Assembly (NCBI RefSeq): GCF_001481295.1
Contig: NZ_LOPS01000001.1
Location: forward strand, 49,140 to 113,139
DNA: 64,000 nucleotides
Reading direction: 5' to 3'
From: Candidatus Methanomethylophilus sp. 1R26
GTDB lineage: Archaea; Thermoplasmatota; Thermoplasmata; Methanomassiliicoccales; Methanomethylophilaceae
The notes below the pieces were generated by a model. That model was given only the letters and a program-made list of their open reading frames with translations. It was not told the DNA's origin and made no database searches. Shown one piece after another: positions 17,381-25,087 of this stretch. The translations under genes and the position numbers were made by a program. Positions within the stretch are counted from its first letter, which is position 1. The number at the start of each line of letters is the position of its first letter.

Positions 17381-19210
17381 TCACTCGTCCGCGGGGCCGT
17401 CCTCCGATGCCCTCTCGGCCTCTTCCACGCTCTCCACGTCCCTCTCGTCCTGCATCTCGTAGAATTCGACGATCTCGGCGGCGGTGGTGCACTGCTCGGG
17501 GGTCTTGTCGTCCCTCACCCTGCCGGTGAACCTGGGGAACCTGAGCCCCAGCCCCGCGCCTTCCTTGACCGCGCCGCAGGCGATGGTGTGGATGGGGCTG
17601 ATGCTGATGTCCGCCGCCGTCACCTCGAGGACCAGGCCGGGGACGAACCACACGTCCGGGACCATCTCGGCGTCCACCGATGACGGTTTCTTATCAGTCT
17701 TGTACTTCTCCAGCATCCCCGGCAGGGCCGCCAGGAACGCATCGTCGAACCCTGTGCCCAGCTTGCAGGCGGTGCCCCACCTTCCGGTGTCTGGGTCATA
17801 TGCCGCCATCAGCAGGGCGCCGTAGACTCCGGCGCGTTTGCCCATGCCGTAGAACGCGCCCACGACGGTGAGGTCGAAGCTGTCGACGAGGGCCTGGGTG
17901 TAATCCTTCTTGTACTTGATCCAGAGGAACCCCCTGGAGCCGGCGCGGTACACGGAGTCCTGGCCCAGGGACTTGGCCATGATCCCCTCGCATTTCGACC
18001 CGATGGCGGTATCGAAGAACTTCCGGGCCTCCTCCTCGGACCCGATGACCGCCCTCTCCGAATATCCAAGGCGGTCGTACCCTTCATTCTCCGACTCCGA
18101 GAACGAGGACTCGAGCAGCATCCTCCTGTAAGGGTACGGCTTGAGGGTCAGGTCCTCTCCGTCGCGGTAGAGCATATCGAACATGAATATGCGCACGGGG
18201 ACATCCTCGACTGCCTTGGACATGCCGTGCTTCTTCCTCCTGTGGGTCACGTTCTGGAACGGGAGCAGGCTGTCTTCGGCGGGATCGTAGGCAACGCACT
18301 CGCCCTCGATTATGGCCTCCTTCCCCCTCAGCTGGGCGGCGAGCGCCTCCCCGATGTCCGGGAAGTTGGACGTCAGGTCCTCCAGCCGGCGGGAGTAGAG
18401 CTTCACGAAGCCGTCCGGGCCCTTCCTGATGTGGGCCTGCACGCGGATGCCGTCGTACTTGTACTCGAAGGCGCACTTCCCGCCCATCCTCGCCATGATG
18501 TCAGGGAGGGACCTGAGCCTTTCAGCGAGCATAACCTTCACCGGGCTCCCGACGGCCACTTTTATGGCGCGGACGCCGTCCATCCCATTCTCCGCGAGGG
18601 TCTCGGCCACCAGGCCCATGTCGCAGGTGATGTTGAACGCTCTCTCGATGTCCGGGCGGTCGTCCTTCGATGCGAACGCCTGTGACAGCGCGTCCATGAC
18701 GGTCATGGTGCCTGCGCCCACCCTCATCCTGCCGGTGACTATCCTGCAGAGGTAGCGGGCCTCCAGCGGGCCGGAGTCCGACAGCATCCTGGAGAGTATC
18801 TTTGTCTTCCGGTCCTGGGAGTCCTTCCCGGAGGCAGATTCTATCTTCAGCAGGGAATCGACCACCCCCTCGAAGGTCAGCGGCTCGGAGAACAGCGTCA
18901 TCTGCTTCTTGCTCTGGGTCAGGACCTCGGCGACCTCTCCAGGGTCCCCGGTCTTCACCCACATGTCCTCGACCTCGGAGAGGCTCCTCCCCGAGACCGT
19001 GGAGATCGCCCTCAGGACCAGCTTGTCCGCCATGCCGAGCTCCAGGGGGACGAAGTCCGGGTGCAGCCTGCCCACGGACAGGTAGATCGTCTGCCTGATG
19101 TACTTCGGGTCGATCCCCGAGAAGTACTCTGCCAGTATATCCGTCATCTCCAGTCTGCTCGATGTCGATTCGAGCCTGTCGAACATCTCCGCAAGTTCGC
19201 TGAAAAGCAT
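17381..19210 (-). CDS. lig: ATP-dependent DNA ligase
   Basis: A 609-aa replicative ligase. The N-terminal DNA-binding domain covers about residues 1-220. The adenylation motif EYKYDGIR has the nucleophile Lys at 251. Later motifs include LYSRRLEDLT, EGECVAYDP, KCEGIMAKS and FLWIKYKKDY. It seals nicks by ATP-dependent adenylation. The frame is intact, unlike the genes on either side. The C-terminus runs into an acidic tail (EEAERASEDGPADE). Arrangement next to the helicase gene suggests a DNA repair and replication cluster. Confidence 0.95.
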   Translation of the reverse strand: MLFSELAEMFDRLESTSSRLEMTDILAEYFSGIDPKYIRQTIYLSVGRLHPDFVPLELGMADKLVLRAISTVSGRSLSEVEDMWVKTGDPGEVAEVLTQSKKQMTLFSEPLTFEGVVDSLLKIESASGKDSQDRKTKILSRMLSDSGPLEARYLCRIVTGRMRVGAGTMTVMDALSQAFASKDDRPDIERAFNITCDMGLVAETLAENGMDGVRAIKVAVGSPVKVMLAERLRSLPDIMARMGGKCAFEYKYDGIRVQAHIRKGPDGFVKLYSRRLEDLTSNFPDIGEALAAQLRGKEAIIEGECVAYDPAEDSLLPFQNVTHRRKKHGMSKAVEDVPVRIFMFDMLYRDGEDLTLKPYPYRRMLLESSFSESENEGYDRLGYSERAVIGSEEEARKFFDTAIGSKCEGIMAKSLGQDSVYRAGSRGFLWIKYKKDYTQALVDSFDLTVVGAFYGMGKRAGVYGALLMAAYDPDTGRWGTACKLGTGFDDAFLAALPGMLEKYKTDKKPSSVDAEMVPDVWFVPGLVLEVTAADISISPIHTIACGAVKEGAGLGLRFPRFTGRVRDDKTPEQCTTAAEIVEFYEMQDERDVESVEEAERASEDGPADE

Positions 19211-19257
19211 GTTTCTCTCCCATCCTCAGTCTTGATATTCCGATCTGCGCCGGGACG

Positions 19258-20795
19258 TCAGAAGTACGTCTGGCCCGAACCCACCCTCGGCCCCTTGGAC
19301 AGGGACCTGCTGAGGGACTCCAGCCTCTGGCGCATCATCTCCTCCTTCTTCTTGCTGGCCTTCTCGACGGCCTCGTCCATCGTGTCCTTGGCCACCAGCA
19401 CATAGACCTCGCCGTCGCTCTTCCTTCCGGTCCTCCCGCGCCTCTGTATGGTGCGTATCTCCGAGGACACCGGCTCGTAGAATATCACGGCATTGGTGCT
19501 GGCTATGTCGAGCCCCTCCTCGCCGACGGAGGTGGAGACCACCACATTGAAGTCGCCGCGGCGGAAGCGGTCCAGCATCTCGATCTGCTCGCTCTGCCTC
19601 AGGCCGCCGTTGGCCTGCCCGATGAGCTTGGCGACCCTCGCCCCGTTCACCAGGGCGAGCTTCTCGCTCAGGATATCGCATGTCTCCCTGTACTGCGCGA
19701 AGACCAGTACCCTGGGGCTCTCGCCCGAGGAGATGACGCGCGACACCAGGCCCATCACCTGGGAGATCTTCGGGTGCCGACGTTGCTGCTCTCTGCCATG
19801 TGCAGGCGTGCAGGTATCCTTTGTCGGCGGTCAGCTCGCGGTCGGCCTTGGACGCTCCGGGCGCCTCGGCGTCGGCGTTCACCTTGGACAGGAACTTCCT
19901 GAGCTGGGGGATCCCCTGCGTCTCCGCGAGCTCGATGGCGTAGAGGAGCTTGATGCAGACCGAGGTTAGGACCAGGCCGCGGAAGACGGTGTAGGTCTTC
20001 TCGCCCCTGCCCAGGCGCATCTGGAGGGACGATTGGATCGAGAGCATGTGCTTCTTGGACGCCGGCCATCCGGGATCGGTGAGCTTGAGGGCCACCAGGT
20101 CCCCGAAGTATCCGTCGAGGACCTTCTTCAGCTCGGCTGAGATGTCCGTGATCTCATGCGGCAGGGTGACCTCGATCCTGTTCACGTAGGTGTCATGCAC
20201 GTACGGGGAGACGTCAGGGTCGTCCTCGGTGCGCATCTCTATCCTCTCCAGGCCCAGGTTCCTGCAGACCTCCTCGATCCTGGAGGCATCGCTCCCGGGG
20301 GGAGGCGGTCATGCCGAGGGTGCGGCAGCCGGTCGGGATGTAGCGGGCGACGTTCACGTAATCGTAATTGCCGGTGGCGCGGTGGGCCTCGTCGAATATG
20401 ACCATGCCGAACCCGGACAGGTCGTAGACCCCGTTGTCGAGGTCGTTGGAGACAGATTGGGGGGTGGAGACCGTGAACCTGCTTCCGGCGATGACAGCGG
20501 CCCTCTTCGGCGGGCGCATCTGCCCGTTGAGCATCCCCACGGAGATGCCGTCCAGCATCGATGAGAAGTACTCGCTGTGCTGGTCCACTAGCGGCTTGGT
20601 GGGCGCCAGCATGAGCACCTTCTTCCCTTCCGAGAGCACCCTGGCCGCCGCCAGCAGGGCGACTGCGGTCTTCCCCAGGCCCGTTGGGAGGATGACGAGG
20701 GTGTTCTGCCTGAGGCATTCCGCGGCGATCTCCGACTGGTAGCGCCTGTCCTCCAGTCTGCCTTCGGCAATGCCCGGCATGCGGACATACTGCAT
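19258..20795 (-). CDS. Hef/MPH1-like SF2 DNA helicase (three frameshifts, no nuclease domain)
   Basis: A superfamily 2 helicase with N-terminal RRYQSEIAAECL, Walker A LPTGLGKTA, DEAH as IFDEAHRATGNY, the TAS motif GMTASP, and the C-terminal RecA domain FAQYRETCDIL...STSVGEEGLDI...QRRGRTGR. This is the helicase half of archaeal Hef, which remodels stalled forks. Hef normally continues into an XPF-type nuclease; here the protein ends at GSGQTYF after about 512 aa. The frame breaks at the G6 run 20297-20302 (one extra base) and near 19789 and 19771 (one missing base each). The corrected sequence reads SPGSDASRIEEV and then HMAESSNVGT..PKISQVMGLV. I infer assembly errors. Confidence 0.8.
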
Positions 20796-20832
20796 ATACC
20801 CAGGTTATCGGCGGTTTATTAATAATGATTAT

Positions 20833-20861
20833 CGGGCCGGCCCCGCCGGGGGCGCGGCCCG
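20833..20861 (-). terminator. GC-rich stem-loop after the A-type Fe-S carrier gene
   Basis: cgggcc (20833-20838) pairs with ggcccg (20856-20861), with an inner gcccc/ggggc stem. It lies 11 bases beyond the stop of the Fe-S carrier gene on the minus strand and is followed by AT-rich sequence. Its terminator role is inferred from position. Confidence 0.4.
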
Positions 20862-20871
20862 GTGAACAGTT

Positions 20872-21204
20872 TCAGTAGGAACCGCATCCGCCGCCGCAGG
20901 AGGCGCAGCCGTTGAAGTTGGGGTTGCGGATCGAGAGGCCGGTGCCGAAGTTCGGGTCGTCGACGAACTCGATGACGCACTCGTCGAGGGCCTTGGCGGT
21001 CTCATCGTCGTAGAACATGTCGAAGCTCTTCGCGGTCTTGTCGACCTGCTCCCCCTCGGAGGGCTTCTCCTGGAAGGACATCCCGAACTGCGGGCCGGAG
21101 CATGCGTACCCGGAGAGGTATACCTTGATACCCCATCCGGTCTTCTGGTTCTTCTCGAGGAGCTCGTCGATGAACTTCTCCGCTTCAGGGGTTATTGTAA
21201 CCAT
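20872..21204 (-). CDS. HesB/IscA-like A-type iron-sulfur carrier
   Basis: A 110-aa A-type carrier: MVTITPEAEKFIDELL, the first ligand Cys in GYACSGPQFG, the ISC-fold ending with NFGTGLSIRNPNF, and a C-terminal CASCGGGCGSY supplying further Cys ligands. Such proteins hold and deliver Fe-S clusters, of which a methanogen needs many. Length is normal. The ATG at 21204 follows AT-rich sequence without a clear ribosome site, so the mRNA may be leaderless. It lies upstream of the helicase but is separated from it by a stem-loop. Confidence 0.8.
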   Translation of the reverse strand: MVTITPEAEKFIDELLEKNQKTGWGIKVYLSGYACSGPQFGMSFQEKPSEGEQVDKTAKSFDMFYDDETAKALDECVIEFVDDPNFGTGLSIRNPNFNGCASCGGGCGSY

Positions 21205-21267
21205 GTTCTATGATTAGTCAGGACTGCTATAAAAATGTTAGGTGGTACCTAAATCAGCTCCTGCGAT

Positions 21268-21651
21268 TCATTCCACATCCATGCCGTAAGCGTCCGCGAA
21301 GACACGGAAAGCGTACGACTGGCTCCTGGTCATGCACATGTAACCGGCTATCTCGAGGGCCTCGAGGATCTCATCCTTGGTGGCGCCGAGGGCGGCCGCG
21401 TTCCTGATGTGCTCCTTCATGCAGTACTGCCCTCCGAGGGCGGCGGCCGCGGCGAGCGCAACCAATTCCCTGGTTTTCTTGTCCAGGCTTCCCTCGCCCT
21501 CGAACAGCTTCATGCTCAGTTCGGCGTTGGGGACGAACAGGTCCGGGCGTTCCGAAAGGACCCGGTTCACTACCGGGACTTTCCCGCGCATGCTCTCAAT
21601 CGCGTTCAGGATTTCATCGGCCCTCTGCCTGAGTTTCTCTTCGTTCTCCAT
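21268..21651 (-). CDS. Carboxymuconolactone decarboxylase / AhpD-like protein
   Basis: A 127-aa all-helical protein of the CMD family: ELVALAAAAALGGQYCMKEHIRNAAALGATKDEILEALE. The canonical CxxC plus His site of AhpD peroxidase reductants is reduced to C-x3-H (YCMKEH), so redox disulfide chemistry is uncertain. Possible roles are a decarboxylase-like or thiol-redox function. Length is normal for a single-domain CMD. It is on its own, upstream of the Fe-S carrier with a 63-base gap. Confidence 0.75.
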   Translation of the reverse strand: MENEEKLRQRADEILNAIESMRGKVPVVNRVLSERPDLFVPNAELSMKLFEGEGSLDKKTRELVALAAAAALGGQYCMKEHIRNAAALGATKDEILEALEIAGYMCMTRSQSYAFRVFADAYGMDVE

Positions 21652-21721
21652 GCCTGATGATGGGGGAGCATGAAATCATTCTTTTCCCTGCGATGGATGC
21701 CTTATCCAATTTGGATTGATA

Positions 21722-21729
21722 ATTTATAC
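21722..21729 (+). promoter_or_regulatory. TATA box and palindrome upstream of the membrane microprotein
   Basis: atttatac lies about 35 bases upstream of the ATG at 21761. Just before it is the palindrome ccaatttgg (21706-21714). Together they look like a regulated promoter for the short gene that follows. Confidence 0.4.
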
Positions 21730-21760
21730 CGTACAGGGGATACTTCGGCAGGGAAATCGA

Positions 21761-21847
21761 ATGCTGAAGACCACCAAGATTTTCATCGGCATCATCGTCG
21801 TCGCCGCGGTTATCGCGGCGGCCTGCTTCCTCGTTTTCTATGAATGA
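21761..21847 (+). CDS. 28-residue membrane microprotein, twin of the next gene's signal segment
   Basis: A 28-aa peptide starting MLKTTKIFIGIIVVAAVIAA and ending CFLVFYE. It consists of a short positive N-terminus and one hydrophobic segment. The N-terminus is nearly identical to that of the following secreted protein (MLKTTKLFISIIVVSAVIAA), but a stop codon comes where that protein begins its exported part. It has its own TATA box upstream and a GC-rich stem-loop 6 bases after its TGA, so it looks like a separate transcription unit. It may be a functional membrane peptide or the relic of a duplicated gene; the sequence cannot decide. Confidence 0.5.
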   Translation: MLKTTKIFIGIIVVAAVIAAACFLVFYE

Positions 21848-21852
21848 GGGGG

Positions 21853-21875
21853 CCGGCCCGTTCTGTCCGGGCCGG
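21853..21875 (+). terminator. Stem-loop after the membrane microprotein gene
   Basis: ccggccc (21853-21859) and gggccgg (21869-21875) form a perfect 7-base stem with a 9-base loop, 6 bases after the microprotein stop. A T-containing tail (ctttctct) follows. Confidence 0.5.
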
Positions 21876-21967
21876 AAACGCTTTCTCTAATATCTCCCGC
21901 TGGACCCCGCGCTCTGCATCCATTTACGGAATCTTCGCAAGCTATATATGGCAGATATGTCCAATCG

Positions 21968-21977
21968 TTTTTATAAT
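21968..21977 (+). promoter_or_regulatory. TATA box of the DUF4430 protein gene
   Basis: tttttataat lies about 40 bases upstream of the ATG at 22015. A TCTGGCA element (21995-22001) lies between them, a motif that recurs upstream of several genes here. Confidence 0.45.
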
Positions 21978-22014
21978 CTGATTAAGTTATCGCATCTGGC
22001 AAAGTGTGGTAATC

Positions 22015-23652
22015 ATGCTGAAAACAACGAAATTGTTCATTTCGATCATCGTCGTTTCCGCAGTCATCGCCGCGGCAGCCGGAGCAGTCTTCTACGACGA
22101 TTCCGACGGGGCGCATGACTACGACGGTTCCGTGCTCATCGAGGATCAGTACGGCGTCTACTTCTGGGTCCACGGCGACGGCGACAACTACGGAGAGGTC
22201 ATCAAATCGGTCGACGGCACCCGCGGACTCGACATCGATTACACCGACGGGAGCTACGGTGTCATGGTCAACGGTATCAACGGGCTGTCCCAGACATCTG
22301 ATTATTCGGGATACTGGGCCCTGTACCAGTACGAGGACGGCAAGTGGGTCTACAGCATTGTGGGCCTCAGCAGCGTTTCAACTGACGACTGCGATTATGT
22401 CGGCCTGTTCTATGTGAACTGCGACACCTCCACCTACGCGGTGACCGCCGGCGGACCTGACAACGTCGAAGTTCCCGAGGTCTGGAAGGCGGCCTACTTC
22501 ACCGGCTCCCACAACGATGTCGTGTTCACCATCCAGTCGCAGTCCGGGATGTACCTGTACGCCAACGGCCACGGTGACAATGTGTTCGACGCCTTCGTCG
22601 ATGCGACCGAGACCTACAATATCCCCTTCGTGGCCAGCCATGCATCGTACGGGGACGGAATCTCGTCCCTGTTCGGCATGTCGACGTCCTCGACGGCTTC
22701 CGGATGGATATACTGGGCGCAGTTCACCTCGAACAACAACGGCCCCTGGGCGTATGCGAACCAGACGATGGAGAAGCTCAGCACTTCGGTGTTCACCCAG
22801 GTCGGCATCTCCTACGGCGACGGTTCCGAGATCACCGCCCCGCTTTATTCCCAGTCGTCCGAGAATGCGTCCTCGCTGATCCTCATCGAGGACCAGTACG
22901 GCGTCTACACCTGGCTTTCCGCCGACAGCAGCGAGTATTCGACCTATGCCGACATGCTCGTCGGCCTCAACGGGAAGAACGGGCTGAGCATCGACTACTC
23001 GGACAGCGGCACCTACTTCAGCATCAATTCGATCAACGGGCTGGCGTGCGACTATTCGAAGGCCAGCGAGAACATCTACTACTACTGGTCCACCTACGTC
23101 TATGAGAACGGGACGTGGACCTACAGCGACAAGGCCGTCGACGGCCTCAGCACATCCATGCACAGCGTCATCGGCCTGTTCTACATCAAAGGAACCATGA
23201 CAGGGGCAGAGGAAGGAGGACCTGAGAACCTCACCGTCCCGAGCGTCGCCGATGCGGCCGCCTGGAACGGATCCACCGACGGCACCGTCTTCGCGGTCCA
23301 GTCCGAATCCGGGTACTACTTCTACATCAACGGCACCGGAAGCACGGTCTTCGATGCGTTCAGCAATGCTGCGGAGACTTACAACATCCCCTTCGTGGCC
23401 AGCCATTCATCCTACGGCGACGGCATCTCGTCCCTGTTCGGCCTGTCCATGTCCTCCAAGACGGACGGCGACAAGACCGTATGGACATACTGGGCGCAGA
23501 TGGTGCTCAATGACGGAGGCACCGGCTGGACCTACTCCAACTCCACGATGGACAAGATCAGCTCCTCCGGATGCGCGCAGATGGCGGTCATCTACGGCGA
23601 CGGCGGCATGGGAGAGGGAGGGACGGCCACCGTCCCCGTGTACAGCGCCTGA
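22015..23652 (+). CDS. Secreted protein with DUF4430 (transcobalamin-C-like) repeats
   Basis: A 545-aa exported protein. A signal or anchor segment (residues 1-28) is followed by an internal duplication: the block from residue ~40 to ~275 recurs at ~285 to ~540. Each half contains two related modules, marked by LIEDQYGVYFWV...DYSGYWALYQYEDGKWVYS and AYFTGSHNDVVFTIQSQSG...IPFVASHASYGDGISSLFG. The modules resemble DUF4430, the fold of the C-terminal cobalamin-covering domain of transcobalamin. With BtuF-BtuC-BtuD following on the same strand, I infer a surface corrinoid-capturing protein. The start is the ATG at 22015, matching the microprotein; a GTG at 22006 is possible. Confidence 0.7.
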   Translation: MLKTTKLFISIIVVSAVIAAAAGAVFYDDSDGAHDYDGSVLIEDQYGVYFWVHGDGDNYGEVIKSVDGTRGLDIDYTDGSYGVMVNGINGLSQTSDYSGYWALYQYEDGKWVYSIVGLSSVSTDDCDYVGLFYVNCDTSTYAVTAGGPDNVEVPEVWKAAYFTGSHNDVVFTIQSQSGMYLYANGHGDNVFDAFVDATETYNIPFVASHASYGDGISSLFGMSTSSTASGWIYWAQFTSNNNGPWAYANQTMEKLSTSVFTQVGISYGDGSEITAPLYSQSSENASSLILIEDQYGVYTWLSADSSEYSTYADMLVGLNGKNGLSIDYSDSGTYFSINSINGLACDYSKASENIYYYWSTYVYENGTWTYSDKAVDGLSTSMHSVIGLFYIKGTMTGAEEGGPENLTVPSVADAAAWNGSTDGTVFAVQSESGYYFYINGTGSTVFDAFSNAAETYNIPFVASHSSYGDGISSLFGLSMSSKTDGDKTVWTYWAQMVLNDGGTGWTYSNSTMDKISSSGCAQMAVIYGDGGMGEGGTATVPVYSA

Positions 23653-23681
23653 GACTGAAACTTCACAGTTCTGAAAGGAAC

Positions 23682-23712
23682 GGGCCCGGGACCGGTCAAG
23701 GCCTCCGGGCCC
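23682..23712 (+). terminator. GC-rich stem-loop between the DUF4430 gene and btuF
   Basis: gggcccgg (23682-23689) pairs with ccgggccc (23705-23712), a perfect 8-base stem with a 15-base loop. It sits after the DUF4430 gene and 16 bases before the btuF ATG. It could end or process the upstream mRNA, giving more binding protein than transporter. Confidence 0.45.
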
Positions 23713-23728
23713 CATATGCTGTGATATC

Positions 23729-25087
23729 ATGGAGGGGACCCTATGGAAGACCGTTCTGACCGTTGCGCTCCTTCTGACGGGGTGCGCTGTCGGAGTCGCG
23801 GCCGTCCCGCACTCCTCCGCGTCGTACGCCGCGGGGATCATCCTGGATTTCGGCGGCTACGACATAGATTACATGGGTCTCGAGGATCCCAGGGAGGATG
23901 CGGTCTCGGCATTGGACGGCATCTGCGCCGACAGGGGCTACGAGGTCGTCTATCCCGAAGGCTCGTCCGTGCCGTCATCGGTCGACTCCCTGCCGGCATC
24001 CGGGTCATCCGGGTCATGGTCGCTGTACGTCACGTACACGGGCGATACCGAATGGACCAGATGGACCGGGGATCCTTCCGATGTCTCCGTAGGAGACTAT
24101 GCCGCCGTCTGCTGGGGCCTCTGCGGCGACGGGGAATATCCGACGCCCGGCGTCGATGCGACCGGCGTATGCTACTACGGCTACGGACAGAGCATGCGCA
24201 TTGTATCCATGTCGCCGTCATGCACCGAGACCATCGCCGCCGCCGGCGCGGGAGGCGCGATAGTGGCCACGGACAGCTACAGCAATTATCCTGCATCCGT
24301 GGTTGAAGGGAAGAAGAACGGCTCCATATCGGAGATCGGAGGGTACACCAACCCGAGTTTCGAGACGGTCGCCGCTCAGAACCCCGATCTCGTGGTAGGC
24401 ATGGGGGACCAGTCCGTGCATCTGTCGATCATCGGCAAGATGCGCGCCCAGGGTGTGGACTGCCTCGCTGTCTACGATGCGTCCACTGTCAGGGAAATCG
24501 AGGTCAACACCTACATGATCGGCGTCGCCTGCGGTTACGAGATGCATTCTGTCCAGACCATCGGTCAGATACAGGATGCCCTCGATGAGCTCGCCTCTCT
24601 GGTATCCTCCGGTTCCGAGGATTCCGGCGTCATGGTCGCCCTTTCATCGGCCAAATCGCCCTGGGTGGCGGGAGGGAGCACGTACGTGTCGGACGTCATC
24701 TCCCGCGCCGCGTGCAGCAATGTCTACTCGGGGCTCAGTGGCTGGGTCCAGGTCAACAGCGAGACGGTGGCCGAACACAACCCGAAGTGCATAATCGTGG
24801 TGTCCTCGGACTACGAATGCTCCGAGAGCGGCTACAGCAGGATGCTGAGCTCCCTGAGCGCGGAATGGCGGAGCACCGACGCCTATGTGGACGGGAACAT
24901 CTACCTGCTGACCGACGGGGCAACGGACCTGGCCTCCAGGCCCTCCACGCGCATAGCGCAGTTCGAGGAGCTCATGTGCAGGATACTGCAGCCCAGTATT
25001 TTCACGGACATAGAGGTCCCGCATTGGATTGGGGATGATTACACGGACTATCTGACATACACAGCAGAGCTGGGATTCGCATCATGA
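23729..25087 (+). CDS. btuF: Corrinoid/iron-type ABC transporter substrate-binding protein, BtuF family, with N-terminal DUF4430-like domain
   Basis: A 452-aa exported protein. After the signal (residues 1-30), residues ~35-150 form a DUF4430-like module (SWSLYVTYTGDTEWTRWTGDP). Residues ~155-430 are the periplasmic-binding fold of BtuF/FhuD: RIVSMSPSCTETIAAAGAG, TDSYSNYP, PDLVVGM and AEHNPKCIIVVSS. It hands substrate to the permease encoded next, whose ATG overlaps its stop (ATGA). The substrate is not proven by sequence. A corrinoid is favoured by the transcobalamin-like modules and by the cobamide genes in the window; a ferric chelate is the alternative. Confidence 0.8.
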   Translation: MEGTLWKTVLTVALLLTGCAVGVAAVPHSSASYAAGIILDFGGYDIDYMGLEDPREDAVSALDGICADRGYEVVYPEGSSVPSSVDSLPASGSSGSWSLYVTYTGDTEWTRWTGDPSDVSVGDYAAVCWGLCGDGEYPTPGVDATGVCYYGYGQSMRIVSMSPSCTETIAAAGAGGAIVATDSYSNYPASVVEGKKNGSISEIGGYTNPSFETVAAQNPDLVVGMGDQSVHLSIIGKMRAQGVDCLAVYDASTVREIEVNTYMIGVACGYEMHSVQTIGQIQDALDELASLVSSGSEDSGVMVALSSAKSPWVAGGSTYVSDVISRAACSNVYSGLSGWVQVNSETVAEHNPKCIIVVSSDYECSESGYSRMLSSLSAEWRSTDAYVDGNIYLLTDGATDLASRPSTRIAQFEELMCRILQPSIFTDIEVPHWIGDDYTDYLTYTAELGFAS

